A stretch of DNA of 64,000 bases from Bufo bufo. Its lineage: Eukaryota; Chordata; Amphibia; Anura; Bufonidae. How positions within the stretch are numbered: position 1 is the first letter of the stretch; each line of letters begins with the position of its first letter. The position numbers and the translations under genes were made by a program. The stretch lies in assembly GCF_905171765.1 (NCBI RefSeq), contig NC_053392.1, positions 403,359,399-403,423,398 of the forward strand, written 5' to 3'. The notes beneath the pieces are model-generated. The model saw nothing but the letters and a program-made list of their open reading frames with translations. It was not told the DNA's origin and made no database searches. Of the stretch, positions 9,248 through 19,694 are shown one piece after another.

Positions 9248-10230
9248 AAAGGGTGGTTTTTTAATAACCGAATATGACAGCAGTATCTAACGCATGTATT
9301 TCTCACTGACAGATGCAACCAGGGCTGTAGAATTTGTATTTTGCACAAAAAGGGTGTTTTTTTTATAACAGAATATGACAGCAGTATCTAACGCATGTAT
9401 TTCTCACTGAAAGATGCAACCAGGGCTGTAAAATTTTGTATTTTGCCCAATTTTTTTATATTTTTTTATAACAGAATATGACAGCCGTATCTAACGCTTG
9501 CATTTCACACTGAAAGATGCAACAAGGGCTGTAAAATGCAGTATTTTACCCAAAAGGGTGTTTTTTTAAAATAACAGAATATGACAGCAGTATCTAATGC
9601 TTGTATTTCACACTGAAAGATGCAACAAGGGCTGTAAAATTTAGTATTTTGCCCAAAAGGTGTATTTTAAAACCCAGACAATTATTGCAGTATTTCAAGC
9701 TTAAACTTCACACTGACTAATGCTGCATAGGCCCCAGATGGAGGGTATTGCCAAAAATGGGTGCTTTTTAAACCCAGAAAATTATTGCTCTATTTCAAGC
9801 TTGTATTTAACAATGACAGATGCAGCCAAGGCCGCAAATTTAGTATTTTGCCCTAAATGGGTGTTTTTTTAAATAACAGAATATGACAGTAGTATCTAAC
9901 GTTTGTATTTTACACTGACAGATGCAACAAGTGCTGTAAAATGTATTCTTTTGCCCAAAAAGGGTGTTTTTTTAAAACCCAGAAAATTATTGCAGTATTT
10001 CAAGCTTAAATTGCACACTGACTAATGCTGCATAGGCCCCAGATGGAGGGTATTGCCAGAAATTGGTGCTTTTTTAAACCCAGAAAATCATTGAAGTATT
10101 TCAAGCTTATATTGCACAGTGACAAAACCTACATAGGCCCCAGATGGAGGGTATTGCCAAAAAGGGGTGCTTTTTTTTAAACCAAGAATATAATTGCAGT
10201 ATTTCAAGCTTCTATTTGACTGTCACAAAT
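9230..10230 (-). repeat. hAT B upstream tandem array
   Basis: About ten imperfect units of 85-110 bp with GTATTTTGCCCAAAA-GGGTG, TTTTTTAAAACCCAGAAAATTATTGCAGTATTTCAAGC and CACACTGA-AGATGCA. Two subtypes alternate (ATATGACAGCAGTATCTAACG versus CCCAGAAAATTATTGC). The same array lies at 39765-40330 upstream of the hAT F transposase, so it belongs to the element. Confidence 0.85.
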
Positions 10231-10676
10231 GCACATATGCTGTGCTGGTGCACAGAACTTGCATAAAATGGCCATAAAAGTTATTTTTCTGGGTCACTGG
10301 GCTCAGGGCAGTATAAAAAGATTGTGAGCTGCACCCACAAAACAAAATCTAGGTAGATCGCTGAGTTAACAAGCACTTCAGATTAAAGATTCTGTCCTAT
10401 TCTCTCCCTCACAGCAGCAGCATCCTATCCCTACACTAATCAGAGCAGAGTGACGTGCAGCGCTACGTGACTCCAGCTTATATAGAGGCTGGGTCACATG
10501 CTGCACTGGCTAATCACAGCCATGCCACTAGTAGGCATGTCTGTGATGGCTTCTAAGGGTACACGAGTTAAACGCTTGTTGATTGGCTGCTCTGAAGTTC
10601 GTGTTCGGGTCAGGGGTCCAAAAATCCTAAAGTTCGGTACGAACCCGAACTTTACAGTTCGGTTTTTCTCAACCCC
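10231..10676 (-). promoter_or_regulatory. hAT B promoter-proximal and terminal region
   Basis: Minus strand carries CTATATAAGCTGGAG (TATA-like, TATATAA at 10478-10484) with an inverted CCAAT box about 30 bp further upstream, the same arrangement as in hAT F and hAT C. This suggests the transposase promoter. The end holds GTTCGGGT and CGAACCCGAAC motifs and decays to TTTCTCAACCCCA at about 10676, comparable to the TCGCTCATCCCTA end expected. No TSD partner can be tested. Confidence 0.6.
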
Positions 10677-10785
10677 ACTCCTTATCTAATTGGTTCTCTA
10701 TGTTAATTTACAACAGGTTGTGTCAAATAAAAAAATAAAAAACGTTCATATTGCTTTCATAAGCATTTTAGCACAAATGTACAAG

Positions 10786-12381
10786 TTGTGTTCAAAATTA
10801 TTCAACCCCCAATGCTGTAAAGGGTTTTAGGGAATTTAGTGTACATTTGTAATTGTGTTCAGAATGAAATCTTACAAGGACTTTTTAAAGAACCAAATGC
10901 AACTAAAATGACATCAATTGTTTTTTGTAATACAGTATTAAATGTTTTTTTTTGTGATTTCTTCATTGACACAATTATTCAACCCCTTAAAGACTACCAC
11001 TCTTAAGAACAGAGGTTCATTCAAGTGTTTTCGATCAGGTATTGAAAACACCTGTGGATGTCAAGGAGCAGCAATCAAGCATAATAAGCACCAATTAGGC
11101 AGATTTAAAAGGACTGTGATACTCAGCTCTTTCTAGACATTTACTGGTGTGTTTACAAACATGGTGAAGTCAAGAGAATGGTCCAGGAAGACAAGAGAAC
11201 AGGTGATTTCTCTTCACAGGAAGGGCAATGGCTATAAGAAGATTGCAAAGATGTTAAACATACCAAGAGAAACCATAGGAAGCATCATTCACAAATTCAA
11301 GGCAAAGGGCACTGTTGAAACGCTACCTGGTCGTGGCAGAAAGAAGATACTGACTTCGACTGCTGTGCGCTACCTGAAGCGCAAAGTGGAGAAAAGTCCC
11401 TGTGTGACTGCTGAGGAACTGAAAAAAGATTTGTCAGATGTGGGTACTGAAGTTTCAGCTCAGACAATAAGGCGCACACTGCGTAATGAAGGCCTCCATG
11501 CCAGAACTCCCAGGCTGTCTCCAAAGAATAAGAAGAGTCGACTGCAGTATGCCAAAAGTCATGTGGATAAACCACAAAAGTTTTGGGATAGTGTTCTGTG
11601 GACTGATGAAACAAAATTAGAACTGTTTGTGCCCATGGATCAACGCTATGTTTGGAGGAGGAAGAAAAAGGCCTATGAAGAAAAGAACACCTTGCCTACT
11701 GTGAAGCATGGCGGGGGGTCAATCATGCTTTGGGGCTGTTTTGCTTCTACAGGTACAGGGAAGCTTCAGCGTGTGCAAAGTACCATGAATTCTCTTCAGT
11801 ACCAGGAGATATTGGATGAAAATGTGATGCAGTCCATCACAAACCTGAGGCTTGGGAGACGTTGGACCTTTCAACAGGACAATGATCCCAAGCATACCTC
11901 CAAGTCCACTAGAGCATGGTTGCAGATTAAAGGCTGGAACATTTTGAAGTGGCCATCGCAGTCACCAGACTTAAATCCGATTGAAAACCTCTGGTGGGAC
12001 TTAAAGAAAGCAGTTGCAGCGCGCAAGCCTAAGAATGTAACTGAACTGGAGGCTTTTACCCATGAAGAATGGGCGAAGATACACGTAGATCGCTGCAAGA
12101 CACTTGTGTCAAGCTATGCTTCACGTTTAAAAGCTGTTATAACTGGAAAAGGATGTTGTACTAAGTACTAAGATTGAATGTCACTTGGGGGTTGAATAAA
12201 ACTGATAATGATGTGAGCACAGAAAATACATTTGTGGTTATTTCATTATAATTGTTATGTTATGTTTGTCTGATTACAAGTGCCTCTTTGATTTAATTGT
12301 AAACAAGATGACTGAAATGATCAAAATCAATGTCAAACTGGCCAAAACACTCAGTTTCAGTGGGGGTTGAATACAACTGAA
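10786..12381 (+). mobile_element. Tc1-like transposon with IR/DR ends
   Basis: A complete-looking Tc1/mariner element. Each end has two copies of a binding-site-like direct repeat: AAGTTGTGTTCAAAATTATTCAACCCCC at 10789-10816 and CACAATTATTCAACCCC at about 10970-10986 on the left; GGGGGTTGAATAAAACTG at about 12187-12204 and GGGGGTTGAATACAACTG at about 12363-12380 on the right. The spacing of about 170 bp within each end is the IR/DR layout of Sleeping Beauty-type elements. The left end follows a TA; on the right the next bases are AA, so the TA duplication is not confirmed. Confidence 0.85.
11161..12171 (+). CDS. Tc1-like DD34E transposase
   Basis: Unbroken 336-codon frame from ATG 11161 (an upstream GTG in frame is not needed) to TAA. 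Tc1 transposases bind the inverted repeats and cut and reinsert the element at TA. Residues 1-110 form two helix-turn-helix motifs of the paired-like type (TREQVISLHRKGNGYKKIAK, then SAQTIRRTLRNEGLH), with GRGRKK at 57-62 as an AT-hook-like link. The catalytic triad is complete: D149 in WTDE, D240 in QQDNDPKH and E275 in SPDLNPIENLW, 34 residues apart, as in Tc1. The glycine-rich box HGGGSIMLWGCF is intact. Length equals the family norm of about 340. Nothing seen in the frame argues against activity; the outer right end is slightly decayed. Confidence 0.93.
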   Translation: MVKSREWSRKTREQVISLHRKGNGYKKIAKMLNIPRETIGSIIHKFKAKGTVETLPGRGRKKILTSTAVRYLKRKVEKSPCVTAEELKKDLSDVGTEVSAQTIRRTLRNEGLHARTPRLSPKNKKSRLQYAKSHVDKPQKFWDSVLWTDETKLELFVPMDQRYVWRRKKKAYEEKNTLPTVKHGGGSIMLWGCFASTGTGKLQRVQSTMNSLQYQEILDENVMQSITNLRLGRRWTFQQDNDPKHTSKSTRAWLQIKGWNILKWPSQSPDLNPIENLWWDLKKAVAARKPKNVTELEAFTHEEWAKIHVDRCKTLVSSYASRLKAVITGKGCCTKY

Positions 12382-12640
12382 GGTGAATTTACGTTTACTG
12401 TAAATTATTTTATTACATCGCTAGGCTACCAACAACCAGTTTAGCAATGCAAATATGTCATTGACTGTTCTAAAAGTAATTTGCTGTATGTACTCTGCAT
12501 TTACATCCTGCATGACGTTCTTTCCTACATTGTATGTCTATGGAATATCACATGTAATCCCCTGTTTCTTGTGTTACTTTCTAATGCAATAAAAAGAGAT
12601 TTGAAAGAAAGAAAGGAAGGAGCGCCATATGGCTTTGCAG
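12382..12640 (+). other. Possible LINE 3' tail
   Basis: No gene. 12470-12625 ends AATGCAATAAAAAGAGATTTGAAAGAAAGAAAGG, which resembles the polyadenylation signal and tail region of L1/Tx1-type LINEs. It may be the end of a truncated insertion; no TSD was found. Confidence 0.35.
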
Positions 12641-13350
12641 CGCAAATTTTGATGGAATGGTTTACAGGTTCCATTGGTTTTTATTTTTTGAGTGATTGTC
12701 TTATGTAGGGTTTTTTGTGGGATGAAGTGACTTTTTCATTGGTACCATTTTGGGGTATATGACTTTTCACTCAATATTATACATTTTGTTAGGTGAGGTG
12801 ACAAAAAATGACTGTTCTGGCATTGTTTTTATTTGTTTTATTTTTACAGCGTTCACCTGACGGCAGGTTGTTGCGGATGCGGCAATACCTACTATGTCTA
12901 TTATTTATATTTTTGTTACTTTTTACACAGTGATAGCATTTTTCAATAGCATAAAATCTTGTTTTTATGTTGCCATGTTCTGAGAGCCATATTATTTTAA
13001 TTTTTCTGGCGATTGTCGGTCTCATTTTTTGTGGGATGAGATGACTGTTTGATTGGTACACAAGACTTTTTGAATGCTTGGTATTACACTTTTTGTGAGC
13101 CAAGGTGACCAGAAAATGTCTTTTTAGACACAGTTAAAAATTTTATTTTTTTACGGCGTTCACCTGACAAGGTGAATCATGTGATATTTTTTTATAGAGG
13201 CCAGATATGTCTACTTTTCTTTTTTATTCCTAAATTTTTTTTATTTAACCTCATTTTGGGAAAAGGACACTTTTTTAATTTGAAACTTTTAATTTTTTAT
13301 TATGTAAAACAATATTTGTTTTACTTTTTTTGTCCCACTATGGGACTGAT
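12641..13350. repeat. AT-rich duplicated repeat, type unknown
   Basis: Two related units of about 305 bp, each with TTTTTTGTGGGATGA-(A/G)TGACT, ATTGGTAC and ending TTTTTA-(C)GGCGTTCACCTGAC (12843-12861 and 13152-13170). No reading frame of interest. It resembles AT-rich non-autonomous DNA elements of frogs, but I cannot name the family. Confidence 0.5.
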
Positions 13351-13881
13351 CTCCCATACAATGCATTACAATACATCTGTATTGTAATGCATTGGCTGTA
13401 AGTGTATTACACAGTGTAATACACTTAGATCCTGCTTGCCTGTGAGACCGAGGGGGCTTAGTCTCACAGGCTTAAATGGAAGGCAGCACGATGCTTATTG
13501 AAGGCATCGGACTGCCTTACCAACCAACGGGTTCCCATTACCGCAATGGGGGGACCTGATGGGGATAGGGAAGAAGCTCACTTACTGCACAGACATCACA
13601 CATGCCGCGGTCAGCGCTGACCACGGCATAGCGAGGGTTAATGAGCCAACATCTGTGCTTTCACCCATGCTGGTGCATACAGCAGGGGTTTGGCCAGCGG
13701 GAAAAGCCAGACCCTTGCTGCTGATCGGGCAGGTGCAGCTCCTGCACCCACTAAATCAGCACGCAGTAGCTGTATGGCGCTGGGATTTAAGTCACAGTTC
13801 CCAGCACCGTACAATTACACCTCTGGTATCCCACAGGTTAATGGTGATCATGTGTAAGGAAAATGTGGATCTGGTTGCTAG
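13351..13881. repeat. Hairpin-rich segment
   Basis: Three consecutive hairpins with perfect arms: 13360-13375/13378-13393 (16 bp), 13399-13412/13414-13427 (14 bp, one-base loop) and 13438-13448/13461-13471 (11 bp). A fourth near-perfect palindrome, ATGCCGCGGTCAGC/GCTGACCACGGCAT, is at about 13600-13630. A similar run of hairpins is found in the TTAA element at 26040-26250. No gene. Confidence 0.65.
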
Positions 13882-13960
13882 TAGTGATGGACGAACATCG
13901 GCTGGGACTGTTTGCGAATGCGATCGCGCAAACGCGATCAAATGTTCGCAAACCGCAAGT
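13882..13960 (+). repeat. Left terminal inverted repeat of element G
   Basis: TAGTGATGGACGAACATCGG with GTTTGCGAATGCGATCGCGC, a palindromic GCGATCGC core not present in the other terminus, then ATGTTCGCAAACCGCAA. It pairs with 20705-20767. Confidence 0.75.
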
Positions 13961-15059
13961 TCGTGGCGGGCCCCATTCACTTTAATGACAGGCGAACCTG
14001 AAAAACCTTCAGCTCGTATTTGCAGCCAGCAAGCACTTACTAGAAGTACACAAATAGTCCCACAACATGGGGAGTGATATACCAGAGGGGGATCATTGGC
14101 AAAAATTCCCACAAAAAATATGTATTTTAATCAGGGGCCATTTTTATGCGTCTTAAAGGGAAATTCTCAAAAATGTTCCCTGCTGGAGCCTAGAAAATTT
14201 TTATTTCCTATCAGTTTGATGTATACAAATGTGCAGCACTCCACATTTTTGTATCCTGCAGAGTCTATTAAAAAAATGCATACGTTAACGTAAAAAAAAA
14301 TTCTACCATGGAACTGTATGGTGAACGGATGACACTGTACGACATCAGTCTGAGGCATCTGTTAACGCATACATTTTTGGTATGCATTAAATGGATGGCA
14401 AAAATAGGATGTGAACCCAGCTCTAGTGTCAGAATAAGCACCAGTACACATCAGAGCAGCATGGTTGAGAGGGGAGGCCTCCATGTACTGACAGAGCGCT
14501 ACCTGGTCCTGGTGGTCAGGGATGAGGACTGTGTTTCCCAAGGATCATTTTCTACTGGGAAATACAGGGCACAGTATAATACACTAGAATCTATATAATA
14601 TAAAGATATTAGCCCAACCCCCGAATGATAATACAAGGTGATCATTTATTATATAGAAATACGTCTATGTTAGGCGTCCTTAGCACCGCAATCTGCATAT
14701 TTTTCCCGCTCATGCCAGGTCTAAAAAAGGATGGCGTGCGCAGGGAAAGGGATACAGTTATGGCCATCCAGATATTGGATACCACCGCCATACATTTACC
14801 GGATAACACCTCTGCACAGTGACCGGATAACACCGCCATACCATGACCGGATAATTACTAGGGGCACTGCACAGGATGTGATAAGAGGGCAAAATGCAGG
14901 GTAAAAGGGGGCACAGAGGAGCACAGTACAGGGTGGGGGGCAAAGTCACATGACCCTGTGACATTAGGTCCTTATGGTGAATGCGATTCATACGCCACCA
15001 TAATGAGAGGCAGAAGAGTGAGACAATGGTGTGATTATGTAGCTAAAGATAAAAAAAAT
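13961..15059. other. Element G interior, left part
   Basis: No gene recognised. There is a short repeat of GACCGGATAACACCGCCATA-like units at 14800-14855. The rest is unassigned unique-looking DNA within the element. Confidence 0.4.
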
Positions 15060-15505
15060 TAACTGTCGGCCAATACAGGCCGCAAATATTAAAGCAATAG
15101 GCATTCACCTGACAGCAAAGAACTTTGGATTCTGTGGCTGAAGGTACATTAGACGGTCACAGGATAAATATGCACCTGTCGGCCAGTACAAGCCCCAAAA
15201 ATTTGCCAATAGGCATTCACCTGACAGCAAAGAACTTTGGATTCTGTGGCTGGAGGTACATTAAGCGGTCACAGGATAAATATGTAACTGTCGGCCAGTA
15301 CAGGTCCCAAAAATTAGACAATTTGCATTCACCTGACAGCAAAGAACTTTGGATTCTGTGGCTGGATGAACATTAGGTGGTCACAGGATAAAAATGTAGC
15401 TGTAGGCCAGTACAGGCCCCAAAAATTAGCCAATTTTCATTTAACTGACAGCAAAGAACTTTGGATTCTGTGGCTCGAGGTACATTAGGCGGTCACAGGA
15501 TAAAT
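15060..15505 (+). repeat. Tandem repeat of about 112 bp in element G
   Basis: Four units marked by CACCTGACAGCAAAGAACTTTGGATTCTGTGGCT; the word AACTTTGGATTCTGTGGCT starts at about 15121, 15234, 15344 and 15457. Each unit also holds GTCGGCCAGTACAGG and GGTCACAGGATAAAT. Confidence 0.85.
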
Positions 15506-15680
15506 GGCACTGCAGTGGGTTTTTATAAATACTCGGACCACTATAGGAGGTATAACTACTGCAGACACTATAGGGGACTTTATTAGTATTGCAGGCTCTA
15601 ATACGGGTATCTTATAGAGGGGCATTGTTACTGCTGGGGGCATTATTAATGGAGATGCTATTGGAGGTACTGTGTGGCAA
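15506..15680. repeat. GGGGCATTAT-rich degenerate repeat
   Basis: Degenerate short units around TACTGC-GG-GCATTATTA, interrupted by the MITE and resuming at 15870-15949. No gene. Confidence 0.45.
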
Positions 15681-15859
15681 AGTTCCTCAACTCCAGTCCT
15701 CAGGGCCCACCTACCAGTTGTAATTGAGAATATCCCACAGAATGAATACCTGTGGTAAATCCTGATGCACTGACAATAATTGTATCATCTGCTCAATACT
15801 AAGGAAATCCTGAACACATGACAGCAGATGGGCCCTGAGGACTGGAGTTAAGGAAACCT
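15681..15859. mobile_element. Small MITE with about 30-bp inverted ends
   Basis: AGTTCCTCAACTCCAGTCCTCAGGGCCCA at the left pairs with TGGGCCCTGAGGACTGGAGTTAAGGAAACCT at the right. About 180 bp in all, non-coding. This end type is common in small hAT-like elements of fishes and amphibians (remembered, not searched). TSD not resolved. Confidence 0.75.
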
Positions 15860-15945
15860 GGTGTAGGGAACGCTATTACCATTAAGGACAGTTTGGGTGC
15901 ATATTATTATGGGGGACTATTTGAATGGAACTAGCTCAGTATTGG

Positions 15946-15979
<34 letters not shown>

Positions 15980-16089
15980 TCACAGCTAAGACGATATCCC
16001 GTCAGAGGGAATAATAACCACAGGTGGTGTATAATCCAATATATGTAATCACAGGGAACGACCTGTTTAAAACGTAGCCTTTAATCTAA

Positions 16090-16794
16090 TAGCTTTACGT
16101 GATCAAGCACAAGGACCAAAAAACAGGGGGCATATGGAATAAGTCCGCCAGTGTGGATATATTTCCACATAGATATCCAGGCGTAAGTGATTACCGCGGA
16201 AATACTGGTCAAAGTGACAAAACACCTATAAACAGTCACAGATGTGTGATGCCAAATATGATGTCATGGCCAACAGGTAACAAGATACTACTTGCGTGCC
16301 CAAATGCAGTCACAGATGGCCCAGGCTGTCTATGGAGATGATCGTATATCCGCTGTCACTCTAGCCATAGCCCGCATATACCCTGTTTGAGACACAATTG
16401 GTAATAAAGATTAAATGCCAGATAGGGCCAGAGACCAACCTTATATAAGTAGGAGGAATCAGCCCCCAGTTAACCAAGGAACTCACAGATGGTGGTGCCT
16501 CACTGGTCCTGTGTGTGAGGTCTCCAAGCAGGGAAGCCTGCTCGGTTTAAATAGCCCGCCCTTGAAAAATGGAGAGGGGGCCGAACATTGTCCCGCCCCT
16601 CCTATTCCATGCTAAGGTTAGACATGGAGATATGGCCAGACCACGCCTCAAATGGGCGAATTGTATCTGGGATAGGGGGCCTTACAGAACATATAGGCAC
16701 CTATATTGATAAGATCCTGCGCCCATTTGTGATGTCTCTACCCTCATATCTACGCGACACAAATGATCTGTTGAAACGGATAGATGGCATCTCA
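16090..16794 (+). repeat. Left inverted arm of Penelope-like element 1
   Basis: Nearly identical inverted copy of 18991-19694; for example only one mismatch in the 35 bp around CCACATAGATATC-AGGCGTAAGTG. It carries the 5' region and the first ~70 codons of the RT frame and stops after the codons for KRIDGIS. Confidence 0.9.
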
Positions 16795-17537
16795 AATGGG
16801 CGTGCCCGTGATGCAAGGTATGTATGGCCAGTCCCCCTATCCCCTGATGCTAAGCATAGTGTACCGCCCCCGTCCCGTCACGCCCATAAGGGGTGTGGCC
16901 CATCAGTGAGACGGAGCCTGAGATAGATGATCCATGCACATCGGCCGGCGTCCGCTGACGTCACTGGCCGCGCCTAATCACGTGGTATCACTGGGCTAGC
17001 GTCCTCGTGCCGGAGTGCCGCCTGCTGATGACGTCAATTCTCCGCCGATCACATGACAGAAAGATGACACTGCGGGATACCTCTGATGCAAGGTTCCCAT
17101 GTGATCAAAATCAGATTGTTTGTATAGAAGCACGATTATGTCATGATGAAAAGGACCCAGTGTGGATGCATTGATCCTAGTTAGAAATTTACCAGGCAAA
17201 TAGCGCAGTATAGATGTGTGGACCATAAACCAGTTTGGTATGGATTATTAGAATGGGGATAGTACAGATATGAATCCATAGGGATACGGTACATATACTG
17301 TACGCACCAGTAGGCGGGGATATAGATCATACAGGCTAAACAAAGCTACTAGTGAATACTCTATTATATCTAAATAAGTAGAGTTGATGGTGTGTATATA
17401 TATATATAAATTGATGTTCTACATGGGGCGAATCGAAACGGCACTATAGTGAGGGTGGCCACATATCCTCCCTTTAGAGTTATTACAGTGCTCAAGATAT
17501 ATATGTCGACCCCATGTCAAAAATAGTATATGGCTGG
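16795..17537 (-). other. 3' region of Penelope-like element 1
   Basis: Lies downstream of the RT/GIY-YIG frame on the minus strand. Non-coding; a short TA microsatellite (GTGTATATATATATATAA) is at 17391-17408. No other feature recognised. Confidence 0.6.
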
Positions 17538-19196
17538 CTAGAGAAAGCAGGAGTAATCGATGTTTTCGTTCAGTCCTGCAGGTGACATGGTGTTGAGCAT
17601 ATGTATCCATTTTGACTCTTTCTGTCTTAGGATAGTGTCAATATCTCCTCCCCTAATGGAGTGTTTCACTGTTTCCACCATGGAGAAGTTTATCACTTTC
17701 GGGTCTCCTCCGTGTTTTAAAACCACATGCCTGGACAGAGGCTTGTCCCGCTTATGGCGAATATCGCCAATATGCTCCAAAATCCGCTTCTTAAAAGCTC
17801 TACACGTTTTGCCGATGTATATGAGGCTGCATATACATTGGACCATGTAGACCACACCAACTGTATTGCAATTCGCAAAACTGCGGGTCATGTACGTATG
17901 GGTCTGTTCGGTGTTTGTGAAGGATTGGCCTACTGTTATAAAGGAACAAGCTTTGCACTTTCCACATCTGTAGGTTCCATTTCTCCTATCCACTAGCCAC
18001 GTACCAGTGGGGGAGACTGGTTCAAAGTGGCTGTGTACCAGTTGATCTCCTATACTGCGGCCTCTCCTGAAGGTAATTGAGGGATGCTCCGGGAGAAGAT
18101 CAGTCAGGTCAGGGTCAGACTTGATCAATGACCAATACCGTCCGATGATCTGACGGACTTGGTTAGCTTCAGTGTCATATGTCCCTATGATTCTAATCAC
18201 TTCATCTGATACTTTCTTTTTCCCTACAGAGTGGATTAATGTTGATCTATCACGGGATCCTGCATGATTCCAAGCCTCATAGAGACAGTCCTCTGAGTAC
18301 CCCCTCTGTTTAAACCGATGGAATAGAGTACTGGCTTGCTTGTCAAACTCGGTTGGATCGGAGCAGTTCCTGCGGATCCGCAGAAACTGTCCCTTAGGGA
18401 TCCCCTTTTTGAGCGGTTTCGGGTGAAAACTCTCCCACCTCAACAAACTGTTTGTTGAGGTGGATTTGCGGAACAGGGTGGTAGTTAGTGTATTGTTGAT
18501 GTTTTTACTGATCTGTAGATCGAGGAAATTGATTGTTTTGGATTGTAGTTCATGGGTAAAAAATAGACCGATGTGGTTAACATTCAAGTCCTTCATAAAC
18601 CCATCAAAATCTTCCGCGGTACCCGACCAGAATAACAGGATGTCATCGATGAACCTCGACCAAGATATTATATGGCGGGTCCATCTCTGCATCCCTTCTG
18701 TAAAGACAATGGTGTCCTCCCACCAGCCCAGGAGCAGGTTGGCGTAGGTGGGCGCACAGGGGCTCCCCATCGCCGTGCCCCTGAGCTGGTGGTAGAACCG
18801 ACCATTGAATACAAAGTAATTATGCTTTAGAGCGAAGTCCAAGAGTCTGATAACAAGATGGTTGTGCTCCCTGAGATCGGTTGATCTGGTATCCAGGAAG
18901 TATCTGATTGCTGCCAAGCCCTTATTGTGTGGAATGGAGGTGTAGAGAGCCTCCACATCGATGGAGGCCAACCACACACCTGGATCCAATGAGATGCCAT
19001 CTATCCGTTTCAACAGATCATTTGTGTCGCGTAGATATGAGGGTAGAGACATCACAAATGGGCGCAGGATCTTATCAATATAGGTGCCTATATGTTCTGT
19101 AAGGCCCCCTATCCCAGATACAATTCGCCCATTTGAGGCGTGGTCTGGCCATATCTCCATGTCTAACCTTAGCATGGAATAGGAGGGGCGGGACAA
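17538..19196 (-). CDS. Penelope-like RT with GIY-YIG endonuclease (5'-truncated frame)
   Basis: Unbroken 552-codon frame. Penelope-like elements prime reverse transcription at a nick made by their GIY-YIG endonuclease. The fragment begins abruptly before RIVSGIGGLTEHI (residue 24 on), so the usual ~200-250 N-terminal residues, including RT motifs 1-2, are missing; the listed start is a TTG, and MLRLDME at residue 8 is the first ATG. RT motifs present: ASIDVEALYTSI (D80), GTAMGSPCAPTYAN and RFIDDILLFW (D184, D185), then INFLDLQI. A CGKCKAC linker (411-417) precedes GIY-YIG (VVYMVQC 449, IYIGKT 459, R471, E527). The C-terminus looks complete. Because the N-terminus is lost, activity is unlikely despite the clean frame, which suggests a recent insertion. 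Confidence 0.9.
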   Translation of the reverse strand: MSRPSYSMLRLDMEIWPDHASNGRIVSGIGGLTEHIGTYIDKILRPFVMSLPSYLRDTNDLLKRIDGISLDPGVWLASIDVEALYTSIPHNKGLAAIRYFLDTRSTDLREHNHLVIRLLDFALKHNYFVFNGRFYHQLRGTAMGSPCAPTYANLLLGWWEDTIVFTEGMQRWTRHIISWSRFIDDILLFWSGTAEDFDGFMKDLNVNHIGLFFTHELQSKTINFLDLQISKNINNTLTTTLFRKSTSTNSLLRWESFHPKPLKKGIPKGQFLRIRRNCSDPTEFDKQASTLFHRFKQRGYSEDCLYEAWNHAGSRDRSTLIHSVGKKKVSDEVIRIIGTYDTEANQVRQIIGRYWSLIKSDPDLTDLLPEHPSITFRRGRSIGDQLVHSHFEPVSPTGTWLVDRRNGTYRCGKCKACSFITVGQSFTNTEQTHTYMTRSFANCNTVGVVYMVQCICSLIYIGKTCRAFKKRILEHIGDIRHKRDKPLSRHVVLKHGGDPKVINFSMVETVKHSIRGGDIDTILRQKESKWIHMLNTMSPAGLNENIDYSCFL

Positions 19197-19694
19197 TGTT
19201 CGGCCCCCTCTCCATTTTTCAAGGGCGGGCTATTTAAACCGAGCAGGCTTCCCTGCTTGGAGACCTCACACACAGGACCAGTGAGGCACCACCATCTGTG
19301 AGTTCCTTGGTTAACTGGGGGCTGATTCCTCCTACTTATATAAGGTTGGTCTCTGGCCCTATCTGGCATTTAATCTTTATTACCAATTGTGTCTCAAACA
19401 GGGTATATGCGGGCTATGGCTAGAGTGACAGCGGATATACGATCATCTCCATAGACAGCCTGGGCCATCTGTGACTGCATTTGGGCACGCAAGTAGTATC
19501 TTGTTACCTGTTGGCCATGACATCATATTTGGCATCACACATCTGTGACTGTTTATAGGTGTTTTGTCACTTTGACCAGTATTTCCGCGGTAATCACTTA
19601 CGCCTCGATATCTATGTGGAAATATATCCACACTGGCGGACTTATTCCATATGCCCCCTGTTTTTTGGTCCTTGTGCTTGATCACGTAAAGCTA
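18991..19694 (-). repeat. Right inverted arm of Penelope-like element 1
   Basis: Partner of 16090-16794. It includes the start of the RT frame and the 5' flank, with CCCGCCCTTGAAAAATGG and a TTTAAATAG stretch at about 19228-19238. A transcript spanning both arms could fold into a stem of about 700 bp with a 2.2-kb loop. Confidence 0.9.

Larger units (their letters stand above)
7331..10676 (-). mobile_element. hAT element B (family 2, internally deleted)
   Basis: Minus-strand hAT element. Low-coordinate side: subterminal repeats (7331-7520) and a proline-codon-rich stretch. Middle: transposase relic (7806-9247). High side: a tandem array (9230-10230), a promoter-like region and a terminal region with CGAACCCGAAC motifs ending about 10676. 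The low-coordinate terminus is missing at the junction with the Gypsy 1 LTR. The N-terminal half of the transposase, including the BED finger, has been deleted. Confidence 0.8.
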
